A DNA stretch of 6,850 nt from the NCBI GenBank assembly GCA_014523525.1, contig JAATVL010000081.1:1-6850 (forward strand), given 5' to 3'. The notes beneath the pieces are model-generated. The model ran no database searches. It had not been told where the DNA came from and saw nothing but the letters and a program-made list of their open reading frames with translations. Position numbers and translations under genes: made by a program. This DNA is from Nitrososphaerales archaeon TH703 (GTDB taxonomy: Archaea > Thermoproteota > Nitrososphaeria > Nitrososphaerales > Nitrososphaeraceae). Below are positions 1 through 6,050 of this stretch, in pieces (position 1 is the stretch's first letter; each line of letters begins with the position of its first letter).

Positions 1-42
1 ATTGATTTTGAACAAATGAATAGACTATTGAAAGCACTCTAG
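1..42 (+). CDS. C-terminal end of an upstream protein (partial, 5' end outside window)
   Basis: Reading from base 1, thirteen sense codons end in a TAG at 40-42, giving the tail IDFEQMNRLLKAL. The helical, leucine- and lysine-rich tail is of a kind often found at the end of glycosyltransferases and many other cytoplasmic proteins, so no function can be assigned. It is called because the frame is open from the window edge and is followed by a long non-coding stretch. With only 13 codons this could still be chance. Confidence 0.4.
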   Translation: MDFEQMNRLLKAL

Positions 43-190
43 TATTATGTCAGCTTAATCATTGCTGTATGCAAGTTTTTCAAGACTTAACTTTTCTGTG
101 AATTATTCTCATTTTCCATTTAGCCAATTTCAGATAATTTATTGCACAGTCATTTCAAAGATTATCACATTTTTGTACAACATTTCCATC

Positions 191-234
191 TCTCGTCCTG
201 GATTATTGGTTCTGGATAATCTGGAACCAGGAGA
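191..234. repeat. Nested inverted repeat with CTGGAW direct repeats
   Basis: TCCTGG (196-201) pairs perfectly with CCAGGA (227-232). ATTAT (202-206) continues the stem with ATAAT (216-220), leaving a six-base bulge at 221-226. A competing hairpin pairs TGGTTC (207-212) with GAACCA (224-229), and the two folds cannot coexist because both use 227-229. The same stretch carries CTGGAT at 198-203 and 212-217 and CTGGAA at 221-226. It lies 45-88 bases before the membrane-protein ATG and is richer in G+C than the sequence around it. It could be an operator, a structured leader, or a terminator of the upstream gene without a U-tract. Confidence 0.5.
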
Positions 235-278
235 AATACAACGGAACGTATTTGTAAAAGATAAACTTATGTTTCACT

Positions 279-740
279 ATGTATCCTTCATTTGGTTCAG
301 ATTGGTTTAGGAGACGCTGGCTAGATTTTCGCAATGGACATAGTATATACCTAATTTTTGTATTGACTTTTGCCAATTTTATAACAATTCAGTATAAACT
401 ATTAATCGACCAGATTCCATATTTGGCGGGGGTTTTTAATAATATTATAATTTTTGCAATACTGTTTGTTTTGATGTATGTACCGATCGGTATAGTATTA
501 GGATATTGGCATAGGAAAACTCAGTGGAAAGTTGAACAGGATGCCTTGTTTAGGGAAAATAAAGTAGGAGCAATAATGTGGATGTATGTAATTGATCTTA
601 TTGAAGGTAATGTGAGTGAAGAAGACAAGAAATTGATGAAAGAAGCTCTCCTTGGAATCACAAGAGGCGAAACACGATTGTACCGTGCTACCAAATTGTC
701 AAAGAACGATGGAAAGATAGAAGATAGTCCTGACAAATAA
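279..740 (+). CDS. Small two-helix membrane protein with cytoplasmic C-terminal domain, function unknown
   Basis: This is a 153-residue protein. A basic N-terminus (RRRW at 11-14, then DFRNGH) precedes two hydrophobic segments at about 22-43 and 52-76. A second basic patch (HRKTQWK, 78-84) follows. By the positive-inside rule both ends should be cytoplasmic, with a short outer loop around 44-51. The remaining 70 or so residues are charged and helical (SEEDKKLMKEAL, 113-124) and end in a polar tail. ATG 279 is the first start after an in-frame stop at 255-257; no Shine-Dalgarno sequence precedes it. The pattern recalls a small conserved thaumarchaeal family of unknown function, but this is from memory. 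The neighbouring glycosyltransferases hint at an envelope role without proving one. The length, membrane pattern and codon use make it a credible gene. Confidence 0.8.
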   Translation: MYPSFGSDWFRRRWLDFRNGHSIYLIFVLTFANFITIQYKLLIDQIPYLAGVFNNIIIFAILFVLMYVPIGIVLGYWHRKTQWKVEQDALFRENKVGAIMWMYVIDLIEGNVSEEDKKLMKEALLGITRGETRLYRATKLSKNDGKIEDSPDK

Positions 741-775
741 TTCGTGGTATGTTGTTTAAGTTATAAGCAAATAGA

Positions 776-780
776 TTTTT
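776..780 (+). terminator. T-run downstream of the membrane-protein gene
   Basis: A run of five T, 36 bases after the stop at 738-740 and in an A/T-rich gap, could serve as an archaeal U-rich termination site. There is no convincing stem before it, and short T-runs are common at this base composition, so the call is weak. Confidence 0.2.
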
Positions 781-840
781 CCCGTCCAAAGTATGTAAAT
801 TTATTTTTCTTGACCAAATTCTATCTAGCAAAAGATGTTT

Positions 841-846
841 AAGGTC
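841..846 (+). promoter_or_regulatory. Ribosome binding site supporting the TTG start at 854
   Basis: AAGGTC includes AGGT, which matches the archaeal anti-Shine-Dalgarno complement GGAGGTGAT. It ends seven bases before TTG 854. This spacing favours TTG 854 over the in-frame GTG at 866, which would be about 20 bases away. No ATG occurs in this frame between the stop at 764-766 and the conserved domain. Confidence 0.45.
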
Positions 847-853
847 CATTATT

Positions 854-1720
854 TTGATTATACCTGTGGGAAACTACTTTGCAATTGTCACCTGCCGGAA
901 TTCTCAAAATGAAATTGAAAACGCTATCAAGTCATTGCTAAATCAAACAATTAAGCCTAGATACATTATAGTTGTTGATGATGGTTCAACTGACAATACC
1001 CATAATATCTTGGAAGGACTAAGACTGAAAAATGATAACATCTATGTAATAACAAATCCTGACTTGGGATATGATATTGGAAGGGTAGTGAAAAATTGGA
1101 ATAGTGCATTAAATCTTGCTAGAGATCTGCATTTGGAAACTACAGATTATCATATGATAAGTGCCGATGATGCTCATTATCAAGAGTTTTACGCGGAGAA
1201 GATAATGAGCAAAATGGATGGTGATGATACTATTGCTATATCTTCAGGAAACTATGACGATAATAGTTACATTACTCCGCATGGAGCGGGAAGGTTCGTC
1301 AGGAGTTCTTTCTTTGATAATGTTCTCGGTCGCTATCCAGAAAAAATGGGATATGAATCTGTCATCTTACAATTGTCCTTATATCATGGTTTTAAAAACC
1401 TAGTCAATAACGACGCACGATTTTCACATACAAGACCATTAGGAACTAATCACCAATTTTATGAATTTGGCGCAAGCATGAGGACTCTTGGATATCATCC
1501 ACTTTTTGTTTTAGGCAGATTCATGCAATGTTTTTTGACGGGGAAGCCAACAGGAAGAATGGGAGCAATTCGCATGTTGTATTATTACCTATCGTATAAA
1601 CCGAAAAAGGAGGGGTACGATAGCATGTATGAGCCCGAAATTAGAAAAGCAATAAGACTTAGACAGAAGACAAGGATAAAACAAATTTTGGGACTAAAAA
1701 CTACTAATACTAACACATGA
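854..1720 (+). CDS. Family 2 (GT-A fold) glycosyltransferase
   Basis: Transfers a sugar from a nucleotide-sugar donor to a growing glycan, probably at the cytoplasmic membrane face. The 288 residues open with the GT2 first strand (NYFAIVTCRN, 7-16), then a helix and IIVVDDGSTDNT (38-49), whose aspartates bind the nucleotide. SADDAH (103-108) sits where the metal-binding DxD motif belongs. The patch GAGRFVR (144-150) and the MGYES segment (165-169) fit the acceptor/catalytic half, in which an acidic residue is usually the base. No transmembrane helix is evident, and the tail is very basic (about 262-282), perhaps favouring membrane association. Start: no in-frame ATG exists; TTG 854 with AAGGT upstream is preferred, GTG 866 is the alternative. 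Donor and acceptor cannot be read from the sequence. The gene sits 113 bases after the membrane-protein gene and 118 before the epimerase gene. Confidence 0.9.
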   Translation: MIIPVGNYFAIVTCRNSQNEIENAIKSLLNQTIKPRYIIVVDDGSTDNTHNILEGLRLKNDNIYVITNPDLGYDIGRVVKNWNSALNLARDLHLETTDYHMISADDAHYQEFYAEKIMSKMDGDDTIAISSGNYDDNSYITPHGAGRFVRSSFFDNVLGRYPEKMGYESVILQLSLYHGFKNLVNNDARFSHTRPLGTNHQFYEFGASMRTLGYHPLFVLGRFMQCFLTGKPTGRMGAIRMLYYYLSYKPKKEGYDSMYEPEIRKAIRLRQKTRIKQILGLKTTNTNT

Positions 1721-1750
1721 AAAACTGTCAATCCAACTGAATCTTTGGTG

Positions 1751-1755
1751 TTTTT
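1751..1755 (+). terminator. T-run downstream of the GT2 gene
   Basis: Five consecutive T about 30 bases after the stop of the glycosyltransferase gene may act as a U-rich archaeal terminator before the separate promoter at 1808-1818. No strong stem precedes it. Confidence 0.25.
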
Positions 1756-1807
1756 AATCAAAAATGACGAATAGTTAGATTTTCAATTGACTAAAAATAA
1801 GTGGACA

Positions 1808-1818
1808 TTTATATTTTA
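1808..1818 (+). promoter_or_regulatory. TATA-box candidate for the UDP-GlcNAc 2-epimerase gene
   Basis: TTTATATTTTA is centred about 27 bases before ATG 1839. In archaea the TATA box lies about 25-28 bases before the transcription start, so transcription would begin at or next to the ATG, giving a leaderless mRNA. This agrees with the lack of a Shine-Dalgarno sequence before 1839. Confidence 0.5.
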
Positions 1819-1838
1819 TCACAAATTTCTTAGAATAG

Positions 1839-2918
1839 ATGAAAGTAGCCTCTATAGTGGGAGCTCGACCCAATATTGTGAAAATGGGACCTGTTCATAA
1901 ATCTCTAGATAGTTCAGGGATAGAGCATCTTATAGTACATACAGGTCAACACTATGATTATGAAATGTCAGAAATCTTCTTTAACGATTTTAAACTTCCC
2001 AAACCAGACATTCACCTTGGCGTAGGATCAGGAACTTCGTGTTTCCAAATTGGGGAAATTATTCAACGTCTGGAGCGAAAGATTACAGAAAAAGATATTG
2101 ATCTTGTTCTTGTTTATGGTGACACTAATTCTACACTTGCTGGAGCAATATGTGCAAACAAGTGCAATATGAAATTAGGACATATAGAAGCAGGGTTGCG
2201 TAGTTATGATTTCACAATGCCTGAGGAAAATAATAGAATATTAACAGATCATCAAAGTAATTATTTATTTGCTCCTACCAAAAACGCTGTAAATAATCTG
2301 AAAAAAGAAAAAATAAGAGGCAAAGTATACTATACTGGAGATTTATCCGTCGAAATCATAGCCACGATTAAAGCAATTTCTAGGCAATCAAAAATACTTG
2401 ATATCCTGGATCTCAAATCAAGATCTTATTTCCTCCTTACAATGCACCGAGCTGAAAATACAAGTTCAAGAGATTATTTTATTCAGCTCTTAAAGACTTT
2501 CGAGTCACTTATCGACAGTACATTTGTATTTCCTATCCATCCTAGAACAAAGAAAATGTTCAAGACTTTCGGATTACTAGAGAGACTCTTAAAATGCTCC
2601 AATGTTAAAACGTTACTTCCAGTAGGATACATAGATTTCATAGCATTGCTCCAAAATGCCTTAAAAGTCGTTACGGATTCAGGTGGCATTCAAAAGGAAG
2701 CATATTTGCTAAAAATTCCATGTATTACAATTAGGAAGAATACCGAGTGGGTCGAAACTATCAAAGGTCACTGGAATGTCCTAACTGGAGTTGATAGCAA
2801 GAAAATAGTTGATGCGGTCAAAAGGCCATCGCCAACATCTAACTATTCCAAATCCGTTTATGGTAATGGCAAGACATCAGGAATCATTAGTGAACTTATC
2901 TCCAGTATTATTCAATAA
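1839..2918 (+). CDS. wecB: UDP-N-acetylglucosamine 2-epimerase, non-hydrolysing (UDP-ManNAc forming)
   Basis: Interconverts UDP-GlcNAc and UDP-ManNAc in the cytoplasm, supplying ManNAc (often later oxidised to ManNAcA) for surface glycans. The 359 residues match the usual 350-380. Family signatures appear in order: VGARPNIVK (7-15), HTGQHYD (34-40), YGDTNSTLAGA (93-103), HIEAGLRS (115-122), PEENNR (128-133) with TDH at 136-138, TMHRAEN (201-207), HPRT (234-237), and the nucleotide-binding TDSGGIQKEA (279-288). The catalytic candidates Asp95, Glu117, Glu130 and His203 are all present. TEWVE (302-306) replaces the TERPE common in bacterial WecB; this variant is usual in archaeal proteins and in the UDP-2,3-diacetamido-glucuronate 2-epimerase (WbpI-like) branch, so a modified substrate is possible. 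No UDP-ManNAc dehydrogenase (WecC) is visible nearby. The gene has its own TATA box and no Shine-Dalgarno sequence. Confidence 0.93.
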   Translation: MKVASIVGARPNIVKMGPVHKSLDSSGIEHLIVHTGQHYDYEMSEIFFNDFKLPKPDIHLGVGSGTSCFQIGEIIQRLERKITEKDIDLVLVYGDTNSTLAGAICANKCNMKLGHIEAGLRSYDFTMPEENNRILTDHQSNYLFAPTKNAVNNLKKEKIRGKVYYTGDLSVEIIATIKAISRQSKILDILDLKSRSYFLLTMHRAENTSSRDYFIQLLKTFESLIDSTFVFPIHPRTKKMFKTFGLLERLLKCSNVKTLLPVGYIDFIALLQNALKVVTDSGGIQKEAYLLKIPCITIRKNTEWVETIKGHWNVLTGVDSKKIVDAVKRPSPTSNYSKSVYGNGKTSGIISELISSIIQ

Positions 2919-2959
2919 CAAATCAATTTATCATTCAGAAATTACTAAATTCAAAAATC

Positions 2960-2992
2960 GACAACGATATTAGATAATTAATAATGGTTGTC
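2960..2992. repeat. Inverted repeat GACAAC / GTTGTC
   Basis: Six-base perfect arms at 2960-2965 and 2987-2992 flank a 21-base A/T-rich centre, 42 bases after the epimerase stop and about 100 bases before the methyltransferase start. It could mark the 3' end of the epimerase mRNA or be an operator. The short arms make chance plausible. Confidence 0.25.
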
Positions 2993-3062
2993 AGATGTAA
3001 ATTAAATTATGGAGTTTAGTACACTACAAGACGTTTGCACAAGTGTTAATATCAATTAAATC

Positions 3063-3069
3063 AAATATA
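3063..3069 (+). promoter_or_regulatory. TATA-box candidate for the methyltransferase gene
   Basis: AAATATA lies 20-26 bases before ATG 3089, next to A/T-rich AATTAAAT (3055-3062). No Shine-Dalgarno sequence precedes 3089 or 3092, so a leaderless or near-leaderless mRNA is likely. The assignment is less clean than the box before 1839 because much of this gap is A/T-rich. Confidence 0.35.
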
Positions 3070-3088
3070 GCATATTTCCACAATCAAT

Positions 3089-3805
3089 ATGATGAAATCA
3101 CGTAACGCTCCTCGTTTTGGAGTAATGCTTGCATGGACGATATTGCGAGAGTCGTGGACGGCTCTGACTCAAAATAGTATGAGCTTTCCGGAAGTGTTTG
3201 AAGATTACGAAAAGTATCATTCCGCCATAAACACTGGTAACTTGTCTAGGGCTAAATTAGTAGTGGATTGGATTGAACCAAATTCGATGGTTCTGGATGT
3301 TGGAGTCGGTGATGGGACTGTTTCAGAGTATCTCATAAAAAATAAGCAAGTGAAGGTAGTAGGGCTGGACATCTCAGCTACAGCATGCGAAAAAGCAAAG
3401 CAGCTTGGAATTCAAACCGAAGTACGCGATATCACTAATGGGTTAGGTCTTCCCGATGGTGCCTCCTATGATTACATTTTATTGCTAGAAGTAATCGAAC
3501 ACACAGCTTATCCTCACAGAATTCTAATTGACGCAGTTAATCATGCAAAAAAGGGTGTGATAGTAAGTATTCCTAACAGTGCTTACATAAAATGGCGAAT
3601 ACAAATGTTAAGAGGATATGTACCCAGACAATCTTTTACACATCTGCACTTTTGGTCAGTAAAAGATTTTGAGATCTTTTGTAAAGAAACAAATATTCAA
3701 ATCTTGGAATTCAAGACTTTTTTACCCAGACATCTAATGCCATTCCGGAATCTCTTGGCATGGCAACAATGCTGGATGTTATCCCCTAATAAAAAGGAAG
3801 TTTAG
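3089..3805 (+). CDS. Class I SAM-dependent methyltransferase, MetW-like
   Basis: Uses S-adenosylmethionine to methylate an unidentified acceptor. The 238 residues carry the Rossmann motif VLDVGVGDG (68-76), the acidic end of strand two at Asp94, an acidic loop (RDI, 113-115) and LLLEVIEH (131-138). The segment GVIVSIPNSAYIKWRIQMLRG (156-176), then HLHFWSVKDFE (about 186-196) and ILEF, closely follow the C-terminal half of MetW-type proteins. True MetW works with the homoserine acyltransferase MetX, which is not seen here. Between sugar-synthesis genes, a glycan methyltransferase or a regulator is more likely. The first 30 residues precede a natural start-like MSFPEVFEDYEKY at Met31 (ATG 3179); the TATA candidate at 3063-3069 favours 3089 or 3092. 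The next gene is convergent, with a gap of 94 bases. Confidence 0.85.
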   Translation: MMKSRNAPRFGVMLAWTILRESWTALTQNSMSFPEVFEDYEKYHSAINTGNLSRAKLVVDWIEPNSMVLDVGVGDGTVSEYLIKNKQVKVVGLDISATACEKAKQLGIQTEVRDITNGLGLPDGASYDYILLLEVIEHTAYPHRILIDAVNHAKKGVIVSIPNSAYIKWRIQMLRGYVPRQSFTHLHFWSVKDFEIFCKETNIQILEFKTFLPRHLMPFRNLLAWQQCWMLSPNKKEV

Positions 3806-3878
3806 CCTCAACTTTAAATTTTCAGTTACTAAATAATCGACCCCAGTTTTATAGAATAGAATCTAATATACTATATCC

Positions 3879-3898
3879 AGTGCATAATTTTCAGCACT
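3879..3898. repeat. Small hairpin between convergent genes
   Basis: AGTGC (3879-3883) and GCACT (3894-3898) form a five-pair stem with a ten-base loop, next to the double TAG stop of the minus-strand glycosyltransferase. It could contribute to 3'-end formation between the convergent genes, but there is no clear T-tract on the minus strand and the stem is weak. Confidence 0.2.
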
Positions 3899-3899
3899 A

Positions 3900-4787
3900 C
3901 TACAAGAGGTTGAGATCTTTGTAAATACCAGAGAGTTGAGAAACTACATTCACCGCATTATGCTCTGGGGGCAGCCCTTGACGAAATTGCAGCTTATAAT
4001 CCAGTACTTTAAGTCCAGATGCAAGTGACTGAAGAGCTGTACTACTTAGATTCTCCAAAACAGTATCATTAACGTATCTAATATCTACGTATGTTTTGTA
4101 CCCTCGTATAAAGTCAGGAATGTCTTTATACATTATTGCATTCTTGGTTCTATCAAATACTTCAATATTGAGATTAATGCCATTCTTCTTACAATAGTCA
4201 AGAGCCCACTGTATGTTTGTTACCTCTGAATTTATAGTAAACGCTTCTTTCAGTTCTACACTTGAATTGTTGTCTGGTTTAAAATGGTCTGTGTCGATAG
4301 GAATCGGAATATGAATACCATTTCTTACTAAGGGTAACAAATCAGGAGTAGATACACATACTGCATCGGCTAATTTCTGGGCCTTTGAATGACCAATCTT
4401 TTTCCTATATAGCCTCTTCAGTCTAATTACAGTATCTGATAATCGTGATCGATGTGGAAGCTCTTGTCTATTTAGTCCACGAATGTCTGTGCCATGATAG
4501 TGCAAAATGAACTTCTTTGATTTGTGGAATTTCTTGTGTAATTTGAATAATATGTCTATGAATCCATGGACATGAATTACGTCAGCAGTCTCTCCTTCCC
4601 GAATGCATCTTTCAGTAAATTCCGCATGCGACACATTGATTATATAATCTTTATAGTAGTCATAAATTCCATATTTGTCTCCAACATCCTTGTTCCAGAT
4701 AACCTTGGATTCATGTCCCTTTGTTTTCTGAAATTTCGCATATATGCACGCGACACCAGCTGCATCAAGAATGTGTAATATGCGCAT
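3900..4787 (-). CDS. GT4-type (GT-B fold) glycosyltransferase, short form with altered EX7E motif
   Basis: Predicted cytoplasmic glycosyltransferase that moves a sugar from a nucleotide donor to a lipid-linked or protein-linked glycan. From ATG 4787 it has 295 residues, shorter than the usual 350-400. The N-terminal domain starts MRILHILDAAGVA, then ADVIHVHG and ILHYHGTDIRG, and reaches CVSTPDLLPLV, an order typical of GT4. The C-terminal domain is reduced: the link between domains is short, and the donor-binding segment reads ENLSSTALQSLASGLKVLDY. Here the EX7E motif becomes EX7Q, the second acidic residue being CAG (4031-4029). A TTG at 4793 would add two residues; ATG 4787 is preferred because the protein then begins at its first strand and a TATA-like box lies 27 bases upstream. 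It ends in two consecutive TAG codons. Donor and acceptor are unknown. Confidence 0.85.
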   Translation of the reverse strand: MRILHILDAAGVACIYAKFQKTKGHESKVIWNKDVGDKYGIYDYYKDYIINVSHAEFTERCIREGETADVIHVHGFIDILFKLHKKFHKSKKFILHYHGTDIRGLNRQELPHRSRLSDTVIRLKRLYRKKIGHSKAQKLADAVCVSTPDLLPLVRNGIHIPIPIDTDHFKPDNNSSVELKEAFTINSEVTNIQWALDYCKKNGINLNIEVFDRTKNAIMYKDIPDFIRGYKTYVDIRYVNDTVLENLSSTALQSLASGLKVLDYKLQFRQGLPPEHNAVNVVSQLSGIYKDLNLL

Positions 4788-4810
4788 ATTCAAATGAATT
4801 AGTGTATCAA

Positions 4811-4818
4811 TATAATAA
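4811..4818 (-). promoter_or_regulatory. TATA-box candidate for the minus-strand GT4 gene
   Basis: On the minus strand this reads TTATTATA, centred about 27 bases before ATG 4787. With no Shine-Dalgarno sequence in between, this predicts a leaderless mRNA starting at the ATG. The spacing repeats that seen before the 2-epimerase gene. Confidence 0.45.
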
Positions 4819-4822
4819 TCTA

Positions 4823-4885
4823 TTACTTCAGGATGATAACCGCAAACCTTTGAATTACTGCTTCAACATCATCAACGGTCAGTAT
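4823..4885 (-). pseudogene. Possible remnant of an aminotransferase C-terminus
   Basis: On the minus strand, 20 codons between stops at 4886-4888 and 4823-4825 encode ILTVDDVEAVIQRF followed by AVIILK. The pattern (L-T-x-D/E-D-V-x-x-V-I-x-x-h, then the stop) resembles the last helix of fold-type I aminotransferases, for example DegT/DnrJ/EryC1 sugar aminotransferases or cysteine desulfurases. No start, PLP-lysine region or upstream homologous frame could be found before it. It would be the tail of a gene lost by deletion between the SDR and the glycosyltransferase. With so few codons, chance resemblance is quite possible. Confidence 0.25.
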
Positions 4886-5036
4886 TTATTTTATTTTAGT
4901 TGCGTTCAGTTTATTTCGTTCTTCCGTAAGTAACAACACTTATCCCGATTTTTCTGAGTTACACAGATGCCTCCTAATAAAACCCTTACTTTCAGTTACC
5001 AGTACTTTACTAATTTTAATATCATGGTGACTCTTG

Positions 5037-5999
5037 CTAATAGAGCCATAATTCTGACTTGTAGTTTTTATACCAGTCTATTAATAAAGCAAGTCCTCTT
5101 TCGAATTGAAATTGTGGCTTAAACTTTAACAGTTTCTTGGCTTTTGAAATGTCTGCAAGAAGCCGTTGCACCTCGACCGGTCTAGGATCAACATGAATAG
5201 GCCTTAATTTTTTATTAGGTGAAGCGTGTTTGATTACTAAATCAGCAATCTCGTTTATTGAAATCTCCTTACCACTTCCAAAGTTTATGCCATTTCTTCC
5301 CGGATTTCCTCTAGACCGTAAGACCGTATCATATGCACTTACGGCATCCTTTACAAACATGTAATCCCTTGTCTGCCTACCATCGCCATAAATAATAGGG
5401 GGCTTATTTTGCAGTACTCTGTTTATGAAAATTGCTATTACCCCACCATAACCAGTATCTTTTTGTCTAGGACCGAAAAAATTAAAACATCTAATTATAT
5501 CAACACCAAGATCATATGTTTCATTATAAGTATAACATAATCTATCGGCTGCAATCTTGCTTACTCCGTATGGGTGTTTTGCGGATAACGGGTGCCTCTC
5601 ATCCATAGGAGCATACTCTGCAGAACCATATACTTCACTTGTCGATGAAAACAGTATCTTGTTAATGTCATTCATTCTTGCAAATTCCAAAATTTTCAGA
5701 GTACCGCCAAGATTTATTTTGAATGTTTCTTCAGGATTCACAATAGATCTGTCAACATGAATCTGCGCAGCAAGATGAATTATGGCATCAAAATCGTTTG
5801 GTAGTTTGGAGTATAATTCATTCAAGGCTATATCACCCCGAATGAACTTAAAATTTTTCTTGTGAAGAAGAGTGCGGATATTGTTGAGGTTACCATTCAT
5901 CAAATTATCAACCCCGTATACTAGATCCCCATCGAGTACATATTTTTCAGATAGGTAGCTTCCAAGGAATCCTGCAGCGCCAGTTATGAGAATTTTCAT
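5037..5999 (-). CDS. NAD-dependent nucleotide-sugar epimerase/dehydratase (extended SDR)
   Basis: A 320-residue extended short-chain dehydrogenase/reductase acting on a nucleotide sugar with tightly bound NAD. Seen in order: GAAGFLG (7-13) for dinucleotide binding, Asp31 at the end of strand two for NAD preference, GDI (55-57), HLAAQ (75-79), the catalytic triad Thr120, Tyr144 and Lys148 in SSTSEVYG and YGVSK, FGPRQ (175-179), and YGDGRQTRDYMFVKD (204-218) for the sugar nucleotide. Glu122 right after the catalytic Thr-Ser resembles dehydratases and decarboxylases (TDEVYG/TSEVYG) more than GalE-type 4-epimerases (SSAAVYG), so 4,6-dehydratase, UDP-xylose synthase-like or 4-epimerase activity all remain possible. 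Upstream, AGGAG (6017-6013) lies 13 bases before ATG 5999, a rather long spacing. It is 243 bases upstream of the GT4 gene on the same strand and diverges from the next one. Confidence 0.92.
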   Translation of the reverse strand: MKILITGAAGFLGSYLSEKYVLDGDLVYGVDNLMNGNLNNIRTLLHKKNFKFIRGDIALNELYSKLPNDFDAIIHLAAQIHVDRSIVNPEETFKINLGGTLKILEFARMNDINKILFSSTSEVYGSAEYAPMDERHPLSAKHPYGVSKIAADRLCYTYNETYDLGVDIIRCFNFFGPRQKDTGYGGVIAIFINRVLQNKPPIIYGDGRQTRDYMFVKDAVSAYDTVLRSRGNPGRNGINFGSGKEISINEIADLVIKHASPNKKLRPIHVDPRPVEVQRLLADISKAKKLLKFKPQFQFERGLALLIDWYKNYKSELWLY

Positions 6000-6050
6000 A
6001 AGGCTACTTGCTCTCCTAACCTGAAGGTAAAACTATTCATTTAATTTGCA

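Noticed and set aside
62..310. 82-codon plus-strand frame from a TTG before the membrane-protein gene
   Set aside because: It has no ATG at its start, no ribosome binding site, a composition like translated A/T-rich spacer, and it overlaps the better-supported gene at 279 and the inverted-repeat structure.
521..736. 71-codon minus-strand frame
   Set aside because: It lies entirely inside the membrane-protein gene on the opposite strand and has no recognisable motif.
1218..1403. 61-codon plus-strand frame within the GT2 gene
   Set aside because: It is a different frame of a clear glycosyltransferase gene with conserved motifs across the same bases.
2483..2689. 68-codon minus-strand frame
   Set aside because: It is antisense to the conserved HPRT to TDSGG region of the 2-epimerase; a shadow.
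3010..3060. Sixteen-codon ATG frame between the epimerase and methyltransferase genes
   Set aside because: It is too short, has no ribosome binding site and no recognisable sequence.
4721..4933. 70-codon plus-strand frame over the start of the minus-strand GT4 gene
   Set aside because: It is antisense to the GT4 N-terminal domain and then runs into A/T-rich spacer; no motif or start signal.
3820..4999. TTTCAGTTAC present at 3820-3829 and again at 4990-4999, with TTTCAGT also at 6127
   Set aside because: The match does not extend beyond ten bases and such A/T-rich words recur by chance; not enough to call a repeat family.
5557..5760. 67-codon plus-strand frame inside the SDR gene
   Set aside because: It is antisense to the catalytic TSEVYG and YGVSK region of a clear SDR.
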